Origin: Ciona intestinalis
Lineage: Eukaryota > Chordata > Ascidiacea > Phlebobranchia > Cionidae
DNA: 64,000 nt
Assembly: GCF_000224145.3 (NCBI RefSeq)
Contig: NC_020174.2
Span: 5,935,106 to 5,999,105, forward strand
Reading direction: 5' to 3'
Shown piece after piece: positions 21,103-35,900 of this stretch; position 1 is the first letter of the stretch, and each line of letters starts with the position of its first letter. The notes under the pieces were generated by a model. That model worked only from the letters and a program-made list of their open reading frames with translations, was not told where the DNA came from and did no database searches. The translations under genes and the position numbers were made by a program.

Positions 21103-24100
21103 ACCTTATTTTGATTCTACTTTGATATATTGTGGGTGTTATACGGGAATGCAATAACGGCGTTGTTGATTATTGCAAGCATTCAGTCATACATCACTTT
21201 GTAGCGCACTATTACGAACTGTTAATAATGCATGCGTGGTAAGGTATGGTGGCGAAACGACTGAGTGAAAAACAACGTAATGATAAAGCTGCTAAACCTG
21301 GCTTCCTAATGAATAGCTAATGCGAACTTTTGACATTGGTGTTGTCATGAAACAGCGATAAGGATGAGCTGGCTGGCCAACACCAGCTTATAATCTTGTG
21401 ATGAATATAAACGGCTATTGAACTATTTCCAACTTATTAATTATTGAACACTTTATGAGTAAGTGCTTGCCAGTATGGCAAATGTACTGTAACGAAAACT
21501 GCATCAGCAGCCGAAAACTGCGCCAGCACTTAGTGAGAATTTTTGTTTTCGAGAATCAGCCGTGTTAAAGTCGGAATCAAGCGTACATCACTAGTGCCAC
21601 CTGGAGTTAAAATAAATGTCATAACGAATCTTGTCGAATGGCGCACGAAATAAATGAATATACCTTGTCTATCCTCGTGGGCGGGGGGCAACGAAGGCCA
21701 TTTTAACATGGCTGTATAAGTCATGTCCGAGTGGGACACATACGGCTCAAAATGATGGCTGTATAGGGCCCCGAATATAATAACGAACCTAATATAATAA
21801 CGAATGACATGACCGGTCACTGATAATAAGTTACAGAACGACTCGCGCTTGTGTGTTACGTTATGAAAAACGACCGAACGGTACCGGTCAGTTCCTGTTT
21901 ACTTTTATCCAACCAAACAAATACAAACAATAACCACGACAAAAATCAAAGCAACCACTCACCAGTTCAATGAAAACAATCCGTACATCATCCGGCAATA
22001 TTAACTTTTGTTCAAATGTTTGCCCATATCGAGACATGCACAGCAACGCGGAAACATATTGTCGGTTTTGTGGCCACATCAAAAGCAGCAAGCACTGGGT
22101 CTTGGAATCGTATGTTCATTCGGTCTGTGATTTATACGTAAGGATTAATGTAAAGGTCGCTCGTACACGTTTGTTAATGTTTAGTGGAGCTTAAAACTCC
22201 TCCATTATTGATTTTTGGTTTCCAAAGCGTTTAGAAAACGTGGTTATATTAACAGCAGGCATTTAGTTTTTTTTTCATTGGAAAACAGTTTAATGAGAAA
22301 GCGTTGACAGGTATGTGAAGAGTTTCGTTGTATTAATTAGTCAGTTACATAAAACACAGATGGTCTATCAACAACGTGAGTCATTTCAGTTTAAAAATTC
22401 AGACGAACACACAAACATATCGATGATTCGCTCCTGTTTACGAAGGAGAAACCCGCTACCGCGCCAAGCAATATCGGATCCTATATTAAATTCATGGCTG
22501 ATATACCCGGTTGCTTCGCCACAAACATGTGTGTGTCTCGTGCGGTTCCGAGTAACCCTGACCGCTGCTCTAAATCTTGGTGCAAAGATATGTAGCTAAC
22601 AGATTCAAGCAGATACGAGGGAAGTGCGTACGTACCGCAAAAAGCATTACTGCGAATCGGGGAATGACGGAAATGCGGGACATTTTGCAGAAAAATACGT
22701 TGGTACGACGTTAGTTTAAAGGTCTATCAATTTGCGGACAAACCTTAATAATATGCTGCAGTTCGCAATCAAACTGATCTGATCAAGTTATTTGATAGAG
22801 AAATTCACTCGGTCCGCTTTCCCAGAATTCCCGATGCCCACAACAGCTGCATAAGCCGGTAAATAAATTGACATAAAAGTCGTGACCGAAAGGGGCTGAT
22901 TTTGGATGACACGCGTCAATTCTCCTAACAAACTACATCACTACCGGGCTGATTATTCAGGACGTTTAAGGACAATTTTTAATGCAAATCATGCGGTGTA
23001 AATATTGTTCTTGGGGATTTAACTGGAACGAGGGTGCGGGTACAAGGTTCAACCGGCTTCCCTGAAGTTCCAAACCTAAACATGTCAAACACCGTTATCT
23101 TAACTCTAAGCTAAACAGGTTCATTACTTGACCGTATATAGTGCTTCACCATCGGGGAAAATTTGCTCAGGTCGAACAAAGGCGAATGTGTGAAACATGC
23201 ATAACGTCAATACCTCGAATAAAACATGTTGCAATTGCTTCTGTGTGGCGCTTATCTTGCTGTGATGTAATCTAGATGAGCTGGTAATGACACGCCACAA
23301 TGCCAACTATGACGTACAACCGCCGACGGCGTGACAACAGTCACTACGGCGGATTTACGCGGCGAAAACGTCATTGCGGCTTTATATAATGTTGTCGTAA
23401 TGTAGTAACGCTTATGTTATTGTGATGACGGCGAAAGAAAACACAAGCGATATGCTATAGTTCCACAATAACCTACTTTTTTAGCAGCATCAAAGCGTCG
23501 CATGACCTCTTTAGCGGGATATTTTACACCGTCATTCATGGATTGGGTATCGCATATTTCATCAACGGCATTCTACTAACTCAGCTATCACGATTGATAG
23601 GCGTACCCTTTGTTTGATGACGTTGGCCAAGTAATGCAAGCGCTGTCACGCGAATCAGTGCGGGTTAGCGTGCGACTGATCGCTGTATGCGTGCGAGTGC
23701 ATGAAGCATGCGACAAAGAATGTTGTTTTGATCGGGAGTTACTATATAGGCCGCACGCGCAAACTCACTTTGGGGCTTACCTTGCCACATAATTACAAGT
23801 GTCGTAGCATACAACGTAATGGGAAGTGCAGACTAATCTGCTCACCGGATTATACACATGCAAACGTACGCACATTTACAGTTCCGATACGGTGTTCTAG
23901 GAAAAGATTACATCGCATTCTATGCGCTATCATTGCTGCGTTGATAATTGTGCATGACGCGGACAAAAGCAAACCCCTAACAATATATACAAGATAATTC
24001 TGCATGTCATATATAGGAGAATTAACTTGTTTACACTCCAATGGAATTGTCTTAAATACTTGCGTGAGAATATTTTCTCCTTACCTTAAAATCCGGAACC

Positions 24101-24255
24101 TTCCGAAATGCGTTTTTAAACCAATCGGACGAGTCTGATTGCTATATTTAGAAATGTCATATTTTATCACTATTTATCGCTATTTTAATTGATTTACATT
24201 TTCTTTGAGACTGACAGAACCAAAACATCAACCAAACACGTTAACAAAACATTGT

Positions 24256-24452
24256 ACAGTAGAATGGGCAAAGACGGGACACTTCTGGCACATAATGTGC
24301 CAGATATTCTGATCGCGTTTTAAACAATCAACAACGGTCTATATGAGTTGTGAGAATACGCATTAAAAATTTTTTGAATGTTATTTATTTTCTACCGAAT
24401 GGAACGTGAAAATAGATTGGAAAGGCGTCCCATCTTCTCCCACCCTACCATA
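24256..24452 (-). mobile_element. MITE family 1
   Basis: Complete reverse copy, intergenic, upstream of the PDE9A-like gene. Confidence 0.85.
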
Positions 24453-26991
24453 TGAACAATTCAATCACACCAGTTAAAAATGGTGAATAAAATATCCCAC
24501 ATTTAAAAAATCAAATTTTAAACCAAATGTAGTATAGAAACTTAACATATAACAGCGTCTTAGTCTTTCTGGTAAACAATAGCATATTTCGCAGCTCCAT
24601 CGCGGCGAAGTAAAGAAACCGAATCTTATTCATACAAAGTCCTAATTCAATTATATTCACTGGATGGTTGAAATGGCTTAGGTAAAGGGCAAACAACACA
24701 CGATGTTTCAGCTGTGGGCGCTGCCTATATATTGACCAATGGCCAGTCCTTTAAGCGCACCGGTTATTAATAAAACTTCGACACCACACAAACATTCTGC
24801 CCGAAAGCTGGAGGATATTCTCATAAGTTAAAGGTCATTCCGCAATTACTGAAGTGTTTAAGTATAATATAACACCCTACACTGATGTATGCGGCAATTA
24901 ACATATGTAATTGCTACGTTGATCATTATATCGAGTGGAGACGATGTGTTGGTTATGTTTATATATCGTACAGGGTCTATAGGGGGGAACAGTAATCCCC
25001 TGCCGTTGAAAAACGGGTATTACAGGTTCGATATTTATAGTATTATCTTATGCCCCATGAATCATTTTCCTTGAATGTTTTTTCTATGTTTTACATTGCG
25101 ATAACGCACACCACAAATTACGCTGCAACTTACGCAGAACGAAAGGTCTTTTGAGAAAATTTCCGCGCAGGCTATTGCGTCACGCTTACGTACGTCAAAC
25201 CCTTTTCTCAAGGTTAAAATACCCGTGTCGGCAGGAAAAGGGGCCGGATACGAAAACTTGGCTCAAAATGCCTGGAAATTCCTAAGAGTTTTGTAAAATC
25301 GCGCAGCAACGGTAAAAACACGTCTGCGTTGCTAGGTAATTTGCGATGACATAGGCAGGGGCTTTGCTTTGTTGGAAAGCGCATATTGTCCTGGTCGCTC
25401 CCCTATTGTTACAGTACAATACGCCGTGCTCAGTGGGAATGACGTTTTTATTCCATCGGCCACTTGAATAGCGTTCCAAGCCAAGCGTCCTGTTGGAAAC
25501 CTGCCACCTCATTCGTCTCTATTGTTGTGCTGTGTTACGAGGCGCTGATAGAGCGTTTAATTGTCGTTGCTTTCCAGTCGCAGTGGCCGCTATTTAAGAG
25601 TGGCGATTGTAAAGCGTGCATGCGAATGTTAAGAGTTATTGTTGAGAGTTTAGTTAATCCTGCACTTGGGGGAATTGTAAGCGCTTTATTGATCCAGTTA
25701 TTGAGGGACGACGGCCCTGGACCTTTAAACCCCTATTCGTTGTAATCAAATTATAACCCACATGTTTTCCTATAAATAAACCAATATTGGCAGCTTACGC
25801 TTATGAAGCAGTTTCATTAGTAGCGAAATCGAAAAGGTCGATAGCTTAAGCCCCATTACATATATAGTTACGTGCACAGCAGCTATCGGTATCGATTATG
25901 TACAGTATAAGCGGCTGGTATAGCGTTGTTGGGCGGATGGGTGATGCAATGCAGTCAGTCAAACACCCGACAATTATTCCGGTTTATGATTATTCAAACT
26001 TTATGAAGTGCCGCTCGTAAACTGGGGTAACTGGTTCGAATGTTGACGCAGTTAATGTTTATGTGTTAGAATTACGTGAACAACGTTAACGCAGGGATAT
26101 AGAGGACTGACTACTACAGTTTGCCCTAGTGTATATGCGTACCGCCTCAAAGAGTAGGGATTAAAACGGAATGCATTAAAAGTGATTAGTAACAAATAAA
26201 GGATAACGAACTGCCTGTAAGTGTTAAGTGTAATTAAAACCCTGGATCTGGGTGAAGGACGGATTACGCACTTGGCCTAAAACTAATTTGGTTTGACTTT
26301 CAAGCTGTTGAGGGAAGAAATGAATACGCCATCTCGTTTTCGGGTGAGCGCCCATAGTACGTCATTCGGAATTTGGTAGCTTTTCCAGCAGTAAGAAGGA
26401 GTTGGACTAAACTTTTGGTATAAAGCTGCGTACATACAGTAGCTGACTTGTTTTCGTCTTAGCTCCATTGCCGGCTAGCGTAATTTATGATGCTGACAAA
26501 TTCGAGCTCTGACTGTAGCACGTTCGCCATCCGAAAATAGATTCACCCGAAAAATTAATGCCGGTTGCTTATTACAAACAAGCGCAGTGTTTTGTGGTGC
26601 TGCTCTACAGTTTGTGTTGTAAACTAAAGCACCTATTCCCGGGCAGTGCAGAGCAGAAAGGAGAAGAGCGCTTCTCGGCAGCAGCGAAACCTTGCCCGGA
26701 AATGCAACCCTGAAAATCGACTGTTTTCGCGGTAGATGAGTTAGTCGATTGCAGGAAATAATATGATTTCTCATTCACTTGTATTTACAAGACTACGTGT
26801 TCAATGACAGGGCTAAAGGTAGTACGTGTGCAACGAGGTAGTAAATACGTATGGTTTCCACTTTGTAGAAAGTTTGAATTATAAATCTAAACTATATACA
26901 GATTCTACAACAGCATAGGGTAAGATATTGATTTGCGTGATCTGACATTAAAAGAAACAGAAACGAATTTTCAAATCCAAATCAATTGCAA

Positions 26992-29900
26992 ATGTCGACA
27001 CACGCTAAAACCGTGACGTCATCGAATGACGTCAATGGTGACGTGGATCCGTCTCGAGATGACAACCTGTCAGAAACATCAAGCTCTAGGGAAGAGGCTG
27101 AGCTAGATAAAGGAGCATCTTCGGAGTCCGGTTCAGTCAGATCTGGTGAACAAATCGAAGAGATTTTGGACGAAGAAACTGCTTCGGGCGGATCCGATCT
27201 ATCCTTACAAGAAGAAAAGATCGAAATGCAAAGCAATGGAGCTCCAGACATTGGCAATGAGTAAGTGTTAACGTTGTATGTTTTAAATCATCTTTTAACG
27301 GCTTATCTTGCATGAAAATACTCAGTGTATATTTCCTACGTTTCGTCCGCCATCCCGCAATACTCAAGGTTTATGTTTTATAACGTTGAGGTTTACCGCT
27401 TCATGCATGCAATGTGTACGGAAGTTGACGCGTTTGAATTACGCGCTGTAACGTTGGGTTTAACGGAGTGCATTATATAAGGCTTAGTGGTAATTCAAAT
27501 GGGTTCAATTCCAAAAAAGGAGGTACGTTCTGGCATGTTGTGTGGTCGTGGTGTTTTTCATACGTTTTTAAACATGGACTTTTTATGAAGTGATCTTTGT
27601 AACATGTTGCGGGTTGGACGTTTCATGTTGGTTTTTATTTTGAAACAAACAAGACGCGTGTAGTTGTGTTTTAATTTAAAACAGACACCATAACACAAGA
27701 GTTGCTATTAAAGCGCTTGAATGCTTTACGAGATCCATCGCCCTTGGAAACATAAGTAGCAAAGTCCATACAATACATTCCTATTAATTAGCTCTGGGCT
27801 GGCACAAACAAGCGGCCGAAGTTCCTTTGACTGTCGGGTGGTCCAATCGGTATAATTGCCAGCGGTTTTTGGATATCCTATTTTAAATACCATAGCTGAG
27901 GACTTATAAGGGAGCGGCGCAATGAGTGAAAGCCAATACGGTTGGTTTTGCTGTTGGGGCAACACCAGAGACTGTTGCATAAATGCCGAGAAAGCCAGAG
28001 CAAAGCAATGCCGCCTGTCGGTATAGTTTAGAAGGTTGCAACGCTAAATGCTACGTAGGCGAGTCGGGAGTCATGATTTGGTGCTTTGACGTCATGGCGG
28101 TTGGTTGCGGGCAAAACCAATTCCCTTAATTTACATTTCACTCTACATTACGCGCCCGCACCATCCATCAGCGGTGTCTTGATTAAGGGCGAGGAATTGT
28201 TGCCATGAGATTTGCGGGCGACTTGGGTTATTTTTGACGTCGACATCGTCACTGAAAAAACACCGACCTGTCTAAATTTCGAATCGGGGAAAGCCGAACA
28301 TGGAATTAAAAACGCATCAGTCGTATTGCTGCGAGATTTTGTAGCAGTGATTGCTTATCTAAACACTCGCGCCGCTAAATACAAATGACAAATCAAAAGT
28401 CAGTGACTTGCCTCGTTAGAAGCGAAAGCAACGCAAGATGGTGACAGAGATTTGAAACCACGATATTTGAACAATGTTTCAATGAACCCGGTGTCGCAGT
28501 TTTGAAAGGAGCAAAAATGGCGGACGTGTCGTACAAGTTCTTCAGTAAAATTGGTGGGTGTCGTCATTTACGGCATAATTGGGAGGCGCGATTAATCGTT
28601 CGTGACGTCAAATTGAATTAAGTTGTCAGGGCGGCGCTTATCTCGCACTTGCACGGCTGCAAATTGCAGGACATAATTCCAGAAGGATGTAAGCCCGCTT
28701 TGTACCAACGTCGGCTTAACAACAGATCCCATATCACCTAAAGGCGGCTACACGTGATCGTTGTGGATAACGCTTTCGCGGAACAATATCACACTTCGAC
28801 CATGAATGGTTGCATAAGAAACATCAAAGGAGGTTTACAAGTTCAACGGTCGTTTCACTGAAAACAACACTGTTGTGCATTCCATACATTAAACCGGGTC
28901 ATGCTTTACCTGAAATCTACATATTTTGACCTTTGTTAAATAAGGCTTAACAACATTTTAAAATGGTGTCGTTAAAAGGCTTATAATATTCATAATTTTT
29001 CGAATAAACAAAACAACCACCGTTGATTTAAAACTTAAACAACAATAAACTGATGGGAGATACAGAATCTACATTGATGAATGATACTGGAGAAGAAAAT
29101 GCCTTTGGAAGTGGTGTTATGCAAAAATTACCGCTACGTATACGGCGCCTTTAAGGTTATGATCATATTTGCCAGCAGTTTATTAATGTACGAAGTCCAT
29201 TCGTAAGTCCAAAGGGTAAGCTGCAGCGATGCTGTCGGCTATTTGAGATAAAATCGGATCTGTTGCTACCGAATTCGCCTTAAAGTTCGGCGCGAGTTCT
29301 TTTAGCTTTCCCGCGCCTCTGTTTATTTAGAGATGCATTTTGGACAACTTATCGCGCGGAGTTAATTATCTCATATACGTCCAGCAACATCTACGTGCAG
29401 TAGATTATGATAAACGTAGACGTTTTTTGGCATTTGGTATTTTGTGAGTAATTCATCATTTTTCCGCCAAGGTGAGAAGTCTTGGATTGACGAATGCCTG
29501 CGGTTTCCACCGTGTTTATCTACGTCACGTAAATACCGGGCTCGCGTAATCTAGTCATTCTGCGGGTTGTTCATCCACTCGGGTTAACTTAGACGAAGAC
29601 TGCGGCTCATGTGCTCACCGATCTAGCTCTACGGAAGCCGCAGTAACGATAGGCTTCGAATCCGTCCCCCGCACAAGTGGAACGAATTAAGATTGCCATA
29701 AAAAGTGACAGTGCTCATCGGCGGGCTATGCATTTCTCGTATTTATTACGCAACGCGTCGACTTTCTTGGAAACAACACATCCTGTCGAACCTTCCTACG
29801 TCATACATTGACGCCTCGTAATATTGGGCTGTGGGAAATGATTTGCGTCTGACGTCGCTACAACCGTTCATTTTGTGTTACCCGTTCCGGTCAGGAGTAT

Positions 29901-32900
29901 TTCGGGTTTTGATTAAAAACAGGTTGGGCATGAACTTTCGGTTCGTCTAAATTTTTTAGTCTGAACTTTTGCGGAATGTCCGGAAACACGGAGCCTTTGT
30001 CCGTTTGTATAATGTCTATACGGTGTTGTTTACGAGTGAAATTCCAAGAAGTGCTACAACTACGGTGGGAAATGCGCAACTAGTGTTTAATTAAATTGGC
30101 CAGCGTGAGATAGCCACAGCTTCTTGTTTTAAGACACGAACTCTTCGCGACCGACAATTACAATGAATCGGTAAAAGCAGTTCAAGGAGTGACATCACAA
30201 TTCGACTCGAGAGGTCACGGCCGAAGCGGCTCGGCCAGACAGAACGCGAAAAATAATTACACGCGAGTGTCGTCATACGCGATAACCATCAGCGTTTGTC
30301 ACAACTAAAAATGACACGGTGCTGGGAAAGTACTGCCGCCCGCGCTGCAAATTGCTACCCTCGCGACCATGTAATAGCCCGTCGCTACAATGGCTCGCAT
30401 TTGTGCGGCTTCTTGCACCCGCGTGGCAAGATAGAAGGTTGCACTGTTACGATACAATTGAGTGGCGGAAAGAGACGCGGTCAGGATCCGGCGCGCGCCT
30501 CAAAGCGCCAGGCGCGAACTGTTACTAAGCACTAAGCAATTGCCATTGTTTTTGGCGTTAATTCCCACGTTCGCGCGACACTGACCGCTTAGAATTCGGA
30601 AATTACAATCGCTGGCTTCCCGAACTTACAATGGTACATGACGTCAACTATACGAGCTGTTGTTTGGGCTGTTGATGCTCGATTGTCTTCTTGATAATCG
30701 AAGATCCCGCGTCATTCGGCAGCGACAATTAGTTTACGAATAAATATTGCGCTTTTATCGATTTTATCTTATTGTTTGTTAGTCACAGAGGGTCGCACTT
30801 TGTCTGTTTATGTTTTGAAAGCGCTTCGTGGAAATGTAAAAGGCGAGGCGAGCAAAATACGTGAGCTAGCCCTCCAATTTTCATCTTGTGATAAGATTGG
30901 ATGTGATCTAATCTTCGCTGGATAACGAAACTTGACGATTACTCACACTCAAGAAGATGTGGACATCGATTTCAATTTTAAGGCACAACCCACCGTATTG
31001 TGCACGGTAGGCGGGCCACCCGCAGCAGCCACTTACCAAAGCACAAAGTGGGGTTCAACGCAACAATTTTTCGAAAATTTCGGTAATTTTTCCCTAAAAA
31101 TAAACCCAATTTTGGTGCGATCAATTTCGTCAGCTTTCGCATGCGAGCTTGTCCGATGCGGGGTTATTTTTAACAAAATCGTGTTGTTTCAAAGCTGGCT
31201 TCTGCAATCCAGCAAACGCGATCCCACATAATGGCGAAAAGGATGATCCGCTTAAATTAGTTAGGGTCCGGTTACAAAACAAAGCCCGGGCTTGTCGAAA
31301 GACCTTAAAGAAAGGTTCAAGACGAGGTCATGCAGCTTTTTAGGTACACTTGTAAACTTCGCTTGGAAGATGTACTCACAACACCGCCATGCTAATTAAA
31401 ATGGAATAGGAACGGTTCTTGTTGCCTAATATGCTGGCTACACCTCCCGTATCAGAGGATAAGATCGCAAGCCAAGTCCACATGTATAAATATCGCCTGG
31501 GATGTAAATTTATACGTCGGCATATCAAAATAAACGAAGGATTGTACACGATCACGACTGTTTTCTTGCTGCTACGATGGGACAGAGGGCAATGTCTCGT
31601 CAGGTGATGGTGTGACCACGATCACGTAACTACATTCCCGCAAAATAGATGGACGGAAACAGCGCTAATCTTTTGCTTGATGTTAGTTTGCTTTTGTGGT
31701 TGGATTCGTGGAAATGGCTGCCCTGCTATCAGAAATGTTTGGTTTGGCCATGTTTTGGTGCCAACTCGGACATGGGGAACGTTTTCCGCCGCTCTGCCGG
31801 GGTCAGCTGGGCGAAACCGGGTGTACGTGCGTTATATTGGGACGTTGAAAACTGTTGACTGTACACGCGGATTTTCCGCATAAAAGCGTCGGACACGAAC
31901 GTTTCTAAATGTCAGCTGAAATCGGGAAGCCATATTTGGGTGTGACAATAGCTTTGGGTTGGACGCTTACGCGACAGTTAATCTTAAAGTTTAGTGACAC
32001 CATTTAAAGCGACAATAATATAGAAAAATTAGCACTCGCATCGTTGGGTTGGGCGCTTCGGTAAGGTTTGCCCCGCACGCTATAACCGCGGGCTCTACAT
32101 ACTGTATACTTGTCTTGGTAATATTGTTCCTAATTTGGGCGAGAATTAATAAGAAACGGAGGAAGTTTAGGTGATGAATTTTTGCGGCTTGTTTTTCGCA
32201 CGTTTGGTCGGCGTGTCTTACAAAGGTGATATTCAGTAAGTATGCGGCGAAACTTATTACTAGGGAGGCTGTGGCGCACGCTTATCCGTCTTCAAGACAC
32301 CCGAATCCACATTACTAAGGTAAAATGGCGACGTTGGTACAGAAGACAAAGGCGGCCTTGTCTGGGTGTGTTTTACGTACGAGCTGGGGTGGTGGGTTGA
32401 TACGGTGTTGCGAAACAAACAGAAGACGATGTCAAACGAGCATCAATTAAAATCGGGATACGGATCGAAGGGTGGAGATCTAACGCTTCCCGGAAATCGA
32501 AATGGAATTCGCGTCAACTGAACGTTAAAAATTAAACATAAACAACCAACGATCCATCAGTAAAACCATGTTAACAAAATTAGGTCAAACATTATGGCGA
32601 ACTTGCCAAGTCGACCTCACTAATTCCCTACGACCTATAGGGGATGAACTCGCTATAATGTTGCAGCTTAAATTATTTGACTGTAAGCGCTGGCGCTCGT
32701 TATAGGCTCGGATGTTTGAGCTGTTATGCTTTCCTTGGTTTAACAACGCGATGCCGGAACCAAAGTTGCTCTTGCGATTTAAAGCGCTATTAATCACGGT
32801 CTTAGTCGCTCATCCGCGCAGCATCTTCACGGTTAATCTTCCGTTCTTGTTTCTCGTGTTATAAAACAAACTTGGGTCACAACAAACAAGCATTTTCGAG

Positions 32901-35900
32901 AACTTAAGAGCACGATCGACCGCGCCATTCCACAGGCGGTTATCCCACAGGTGCGGAATCACCACCATAGGGGGTCAGGTTCGAAACGCCTTCCAGGAAC
33001 TGCCGAGCGATGGAGCACGGGTGGCATCTTTGTTTTTGTGGAATAATAAACGGATCGGGGCCAATTAATCGCGACCACTGATCGTCGCGTAATTATTTTG
33101 AGGCAACATATCGATCAGCGATCTCGGCAACGATAGCGAAATTCTCCCTCAGCTTTCTCGGAAGCGCTCGCTGCTGGTTATCCGGAAAAGTGCGGAACTT
33201 CCCTCGCTCTCCAGCAGCAACGACTCGGGAGCAGAGGAGAGATACCTCGCGGTCTTTCGCTTGTTTGCGATCTGACGGATTAATTCCTCCAAATGAAACA
33301 TAATCTCAAAATCGTGATCGGCCGCCAAGCTAGTAAGAAGAGAGAATAAGCCCCGCCACCCTTTTACGTTACAACGCTCTGCTCTGCATTCTCTTGCCTA
33401 GTATGCCCGGTGTAATATCGGCGTTAATCATTAGCATCTACAGTCGGTTTCTCGGGTAGTTTGTACAGTTGGGTCTAATTTGGGAGCCTGTGGATTACTC
33501 GCAGTAAAAGTTATTTAATGAGGAATACAGCTACTTAAACAGCTGGTATAGATTGCTACGAAGAATATAATAGAAAATATGCTGCGGAAAGCCAAGAACT
33601 TCATTGCCACGGTTGCTGGAAAATGGAGGCGGTTCCTGCCTGGCCGATCAAGGCGGAAGTAAGCTTACAATAAGCGTTAGTTATGAAGTGCAATAAACGA
33701 GCTATTGTTTGAATACACGCGGTCGGATTTTGGAGTTGTGTCGATGGGCGCAGTCTTCCAACGGGTACTTATTAAATTTGCAATTGTCTGCGAATCAGAA
33801 GTAAGAGCTCTTTGTTTGTTAAAATTTGAATTGGCTCTCATAAATTCGTGACTGCGTGGTGCAAAGGCAAGGTAATGGCTGACGCTATATTGAGTGGATG
33901 GTGACGGACTCGCGATTATATTAAATAAACAAAAATATTTATACGATGACGGCGGTGACAATTTAATGCGCATATTGTCGTTTGGACAACACACGGTGTC
34001 CGTGGTTCAATAAACATTCCAGTAATCACTTTTACACGGATGTACAAACACCCCTGAGTGTTTTCGTAGCCCTGGTCGGCCGCAAACGACGTCAAAGTTT
34101 CCGATATAATAAGTCGTTAGCGGGAACGTAGTCTGATTAAAACGAACGCTCTGTGACCTGTATACTATACGGCGTCAGGATTTGTTTTCTTAGTTGTCCA
34201 AATAAGTGGAGAATCTGTATGAACGAAAGCGAGCGAAAGTAAATATCACTCCTGTTGTTGCCGCCCTAACCTAAACAAGCAGACCGGCCAAGCCCATAGA
34301 TAACGCTGCTTACTATTATGTGTTATAGTATTTATTTATTCGCGGTGGGTCAGATTGATTGACGTGTCCAAGTTAGGCATGTGACACACACGTTCAGGCG
34401 TGCCCGTGACGAAACTGATTGTTTTTCTTTCCTGGGTAAATGGTTGTTGATGCTACGTCTGCGGCACACTCGCGATTTCTCGACCAAGTCGTTACGCTGA
34501 AGCCAGGGCGAAGCTTCGTCGTGTGCCGAAAATAAAACAGCGGGTAACGACCTTGCAAACGCTACAGTGCGGATATATTGAAATTGCTTGAGTTGATCTC
34601 GTAAATGCTTCCCGGGTCGGAAGGGGCTGAAAGCGGTTCTTTATTTGTGCTGTTGGCAGAACCTCGTTTTGTGGCGAACACGAGCCGTCGTTATCGGATC
34701 CCGCGCGACAATTGGAAGAGATTTGTTTCGTATGCAACGCGATTACATTACGTCAGGATTCGTGAAGTAATTCTACGTCATAATCGTGTTTGTGTCGTTG
34801 TCGATGGGCAGATTGTACGAGTGCATCTTTTGGTAAACATGCGAGAGAGCTCTCTTGCGCCGCACCTGTTAGGAACTGCACCTTCTACTTTTTTCGGTCT
34901 CTCCCACACCCAGCGAGCATATAAATAGCAGTGGTTCGGTCAAAGCAACGGCACTGCCAAGTTGCTTGGCCAACAGGCAACAGGTGTAGCTATCTCCATA
35001 GCTAAAACCTGATATGACGTGCTGGTCTCTAATAAGCTATGTGATTGAGATGTGATAATCCTGGTTATCCTCCAAGCGTCAATCAACGAGCGTATTGAGC
35101 ATTCACGGTTATTTATACATAAACCCTGATAGCTCTTTGCCAGCTGCAGACGCTTTAGAGTATTGGAAATGGTTCTTTAGCAGCAGTAATACATAGAAAA
35201 CGTTAATGTACATTCATGCGCTTTGAGAGTTGTTGGAAATTATTAACAAAATATTTGCTCGTTTTCAGATTTCAAGAACAAAATAAGACTGAAAGCTGTA
35301 CGCAAAAAGAGTCAGAGAATTCCACTTTCATCACGAATATCAGCGCAATAGAAAGTGCATTGACCAGCAGTCAACCAGAGGCGAAACAGCTGCAAAAAGA
35401 CGAGTTCATCAAGAGTACGAAAACCAAAGAGCCCGTCCACGATAACGGTTATATAGAAGAAGACGTTACAATGCCAAGCGTAGAAGTTATAAACTGCCCG
35501 AAAGGAATCATGCGAGATCTTGCCGAACCTTACTTTGATGTTTGGAGACTTGACCGTGACTCGATGATCGACCATATCGAGTAAGTACTTTATTTTAATG
35601 CGCAAAACTATAAAGTCATTTTTGAGGCACCGAATAGGTCGCAATTAAGTTAAAATTTATGACGTTCTAAAGCGATCGATTGTCGGCGTTTCGAGAAAAC
35701 GTAAACTTTGTGGGCTGTATTAAACCACGCCGTTCCTAGTAAACCAACTGTCGGTATTTCTATCGCTAATATTTAAACCGCTTAGCTTAAACTGACATGC
35801 AAAATATTAATTAAACCTGGGATGTTAACATGCATGTCGGAAAAACAATGTTTTTATTGAAGGTGCGACCTTTTTGTGGGCAGCTTTTTCGTTCTAAACC

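Larger units (their letters stand above)
20916..26991. other. Intergenic region upstream of the PDE9A-like gene
   Basis: About 6 kb without a supportable gene. It holds the 3' end of the LRR-Ig gene, a MITE (24256-24452) and a possible diverged member of the short interspersed family near 21670. Short ORFs here have no domain, no splice context and no family resemblance. The part next to 26992 is the likely main promoter region of the PDE9A-like gene; no convincing TATA box was seen. Confidence 0.45.

Noticed and set aside
22315..23997. Cluster of small ORFs upstream of PDE9A
   Set aside because: No recognisable domains, frames on both strands, and no splice sites joining them.
28517..28620. 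Kozak-like start MADVSYKFFSKIGG as another alternative PDE9A first exon
   Set aside because: The better donor (ATTG|GTGGGT) gives phase 1, incompatible with the next exon. A weaker in-phase donor exists, but nothing else supports it.
29053..29154. Acidic ORF starting MGDTESTLMNDTGEENAF in the PDE9A intron, possible alternative first exon
   Set aside because: No donor in the phase needed for the acceptor at 35269 before the stop; the only GT (CTAC|GTATAC) is out of phase.
30296..30535. Two overlapping ORFs of 69-79 codons in a GC-rich stretch
   Set aside because: Both frames open at once, as expected from GC-rich non-coding sequence; no domain, no splice context.
33165..33222. GCTGCTGG/CCAGCAGC inverted repeat upstream of the alternative PDE9A exon as a structured RNA
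   Set aside because: Short, interrupted stem with a long loop; not better than chance without folding data.
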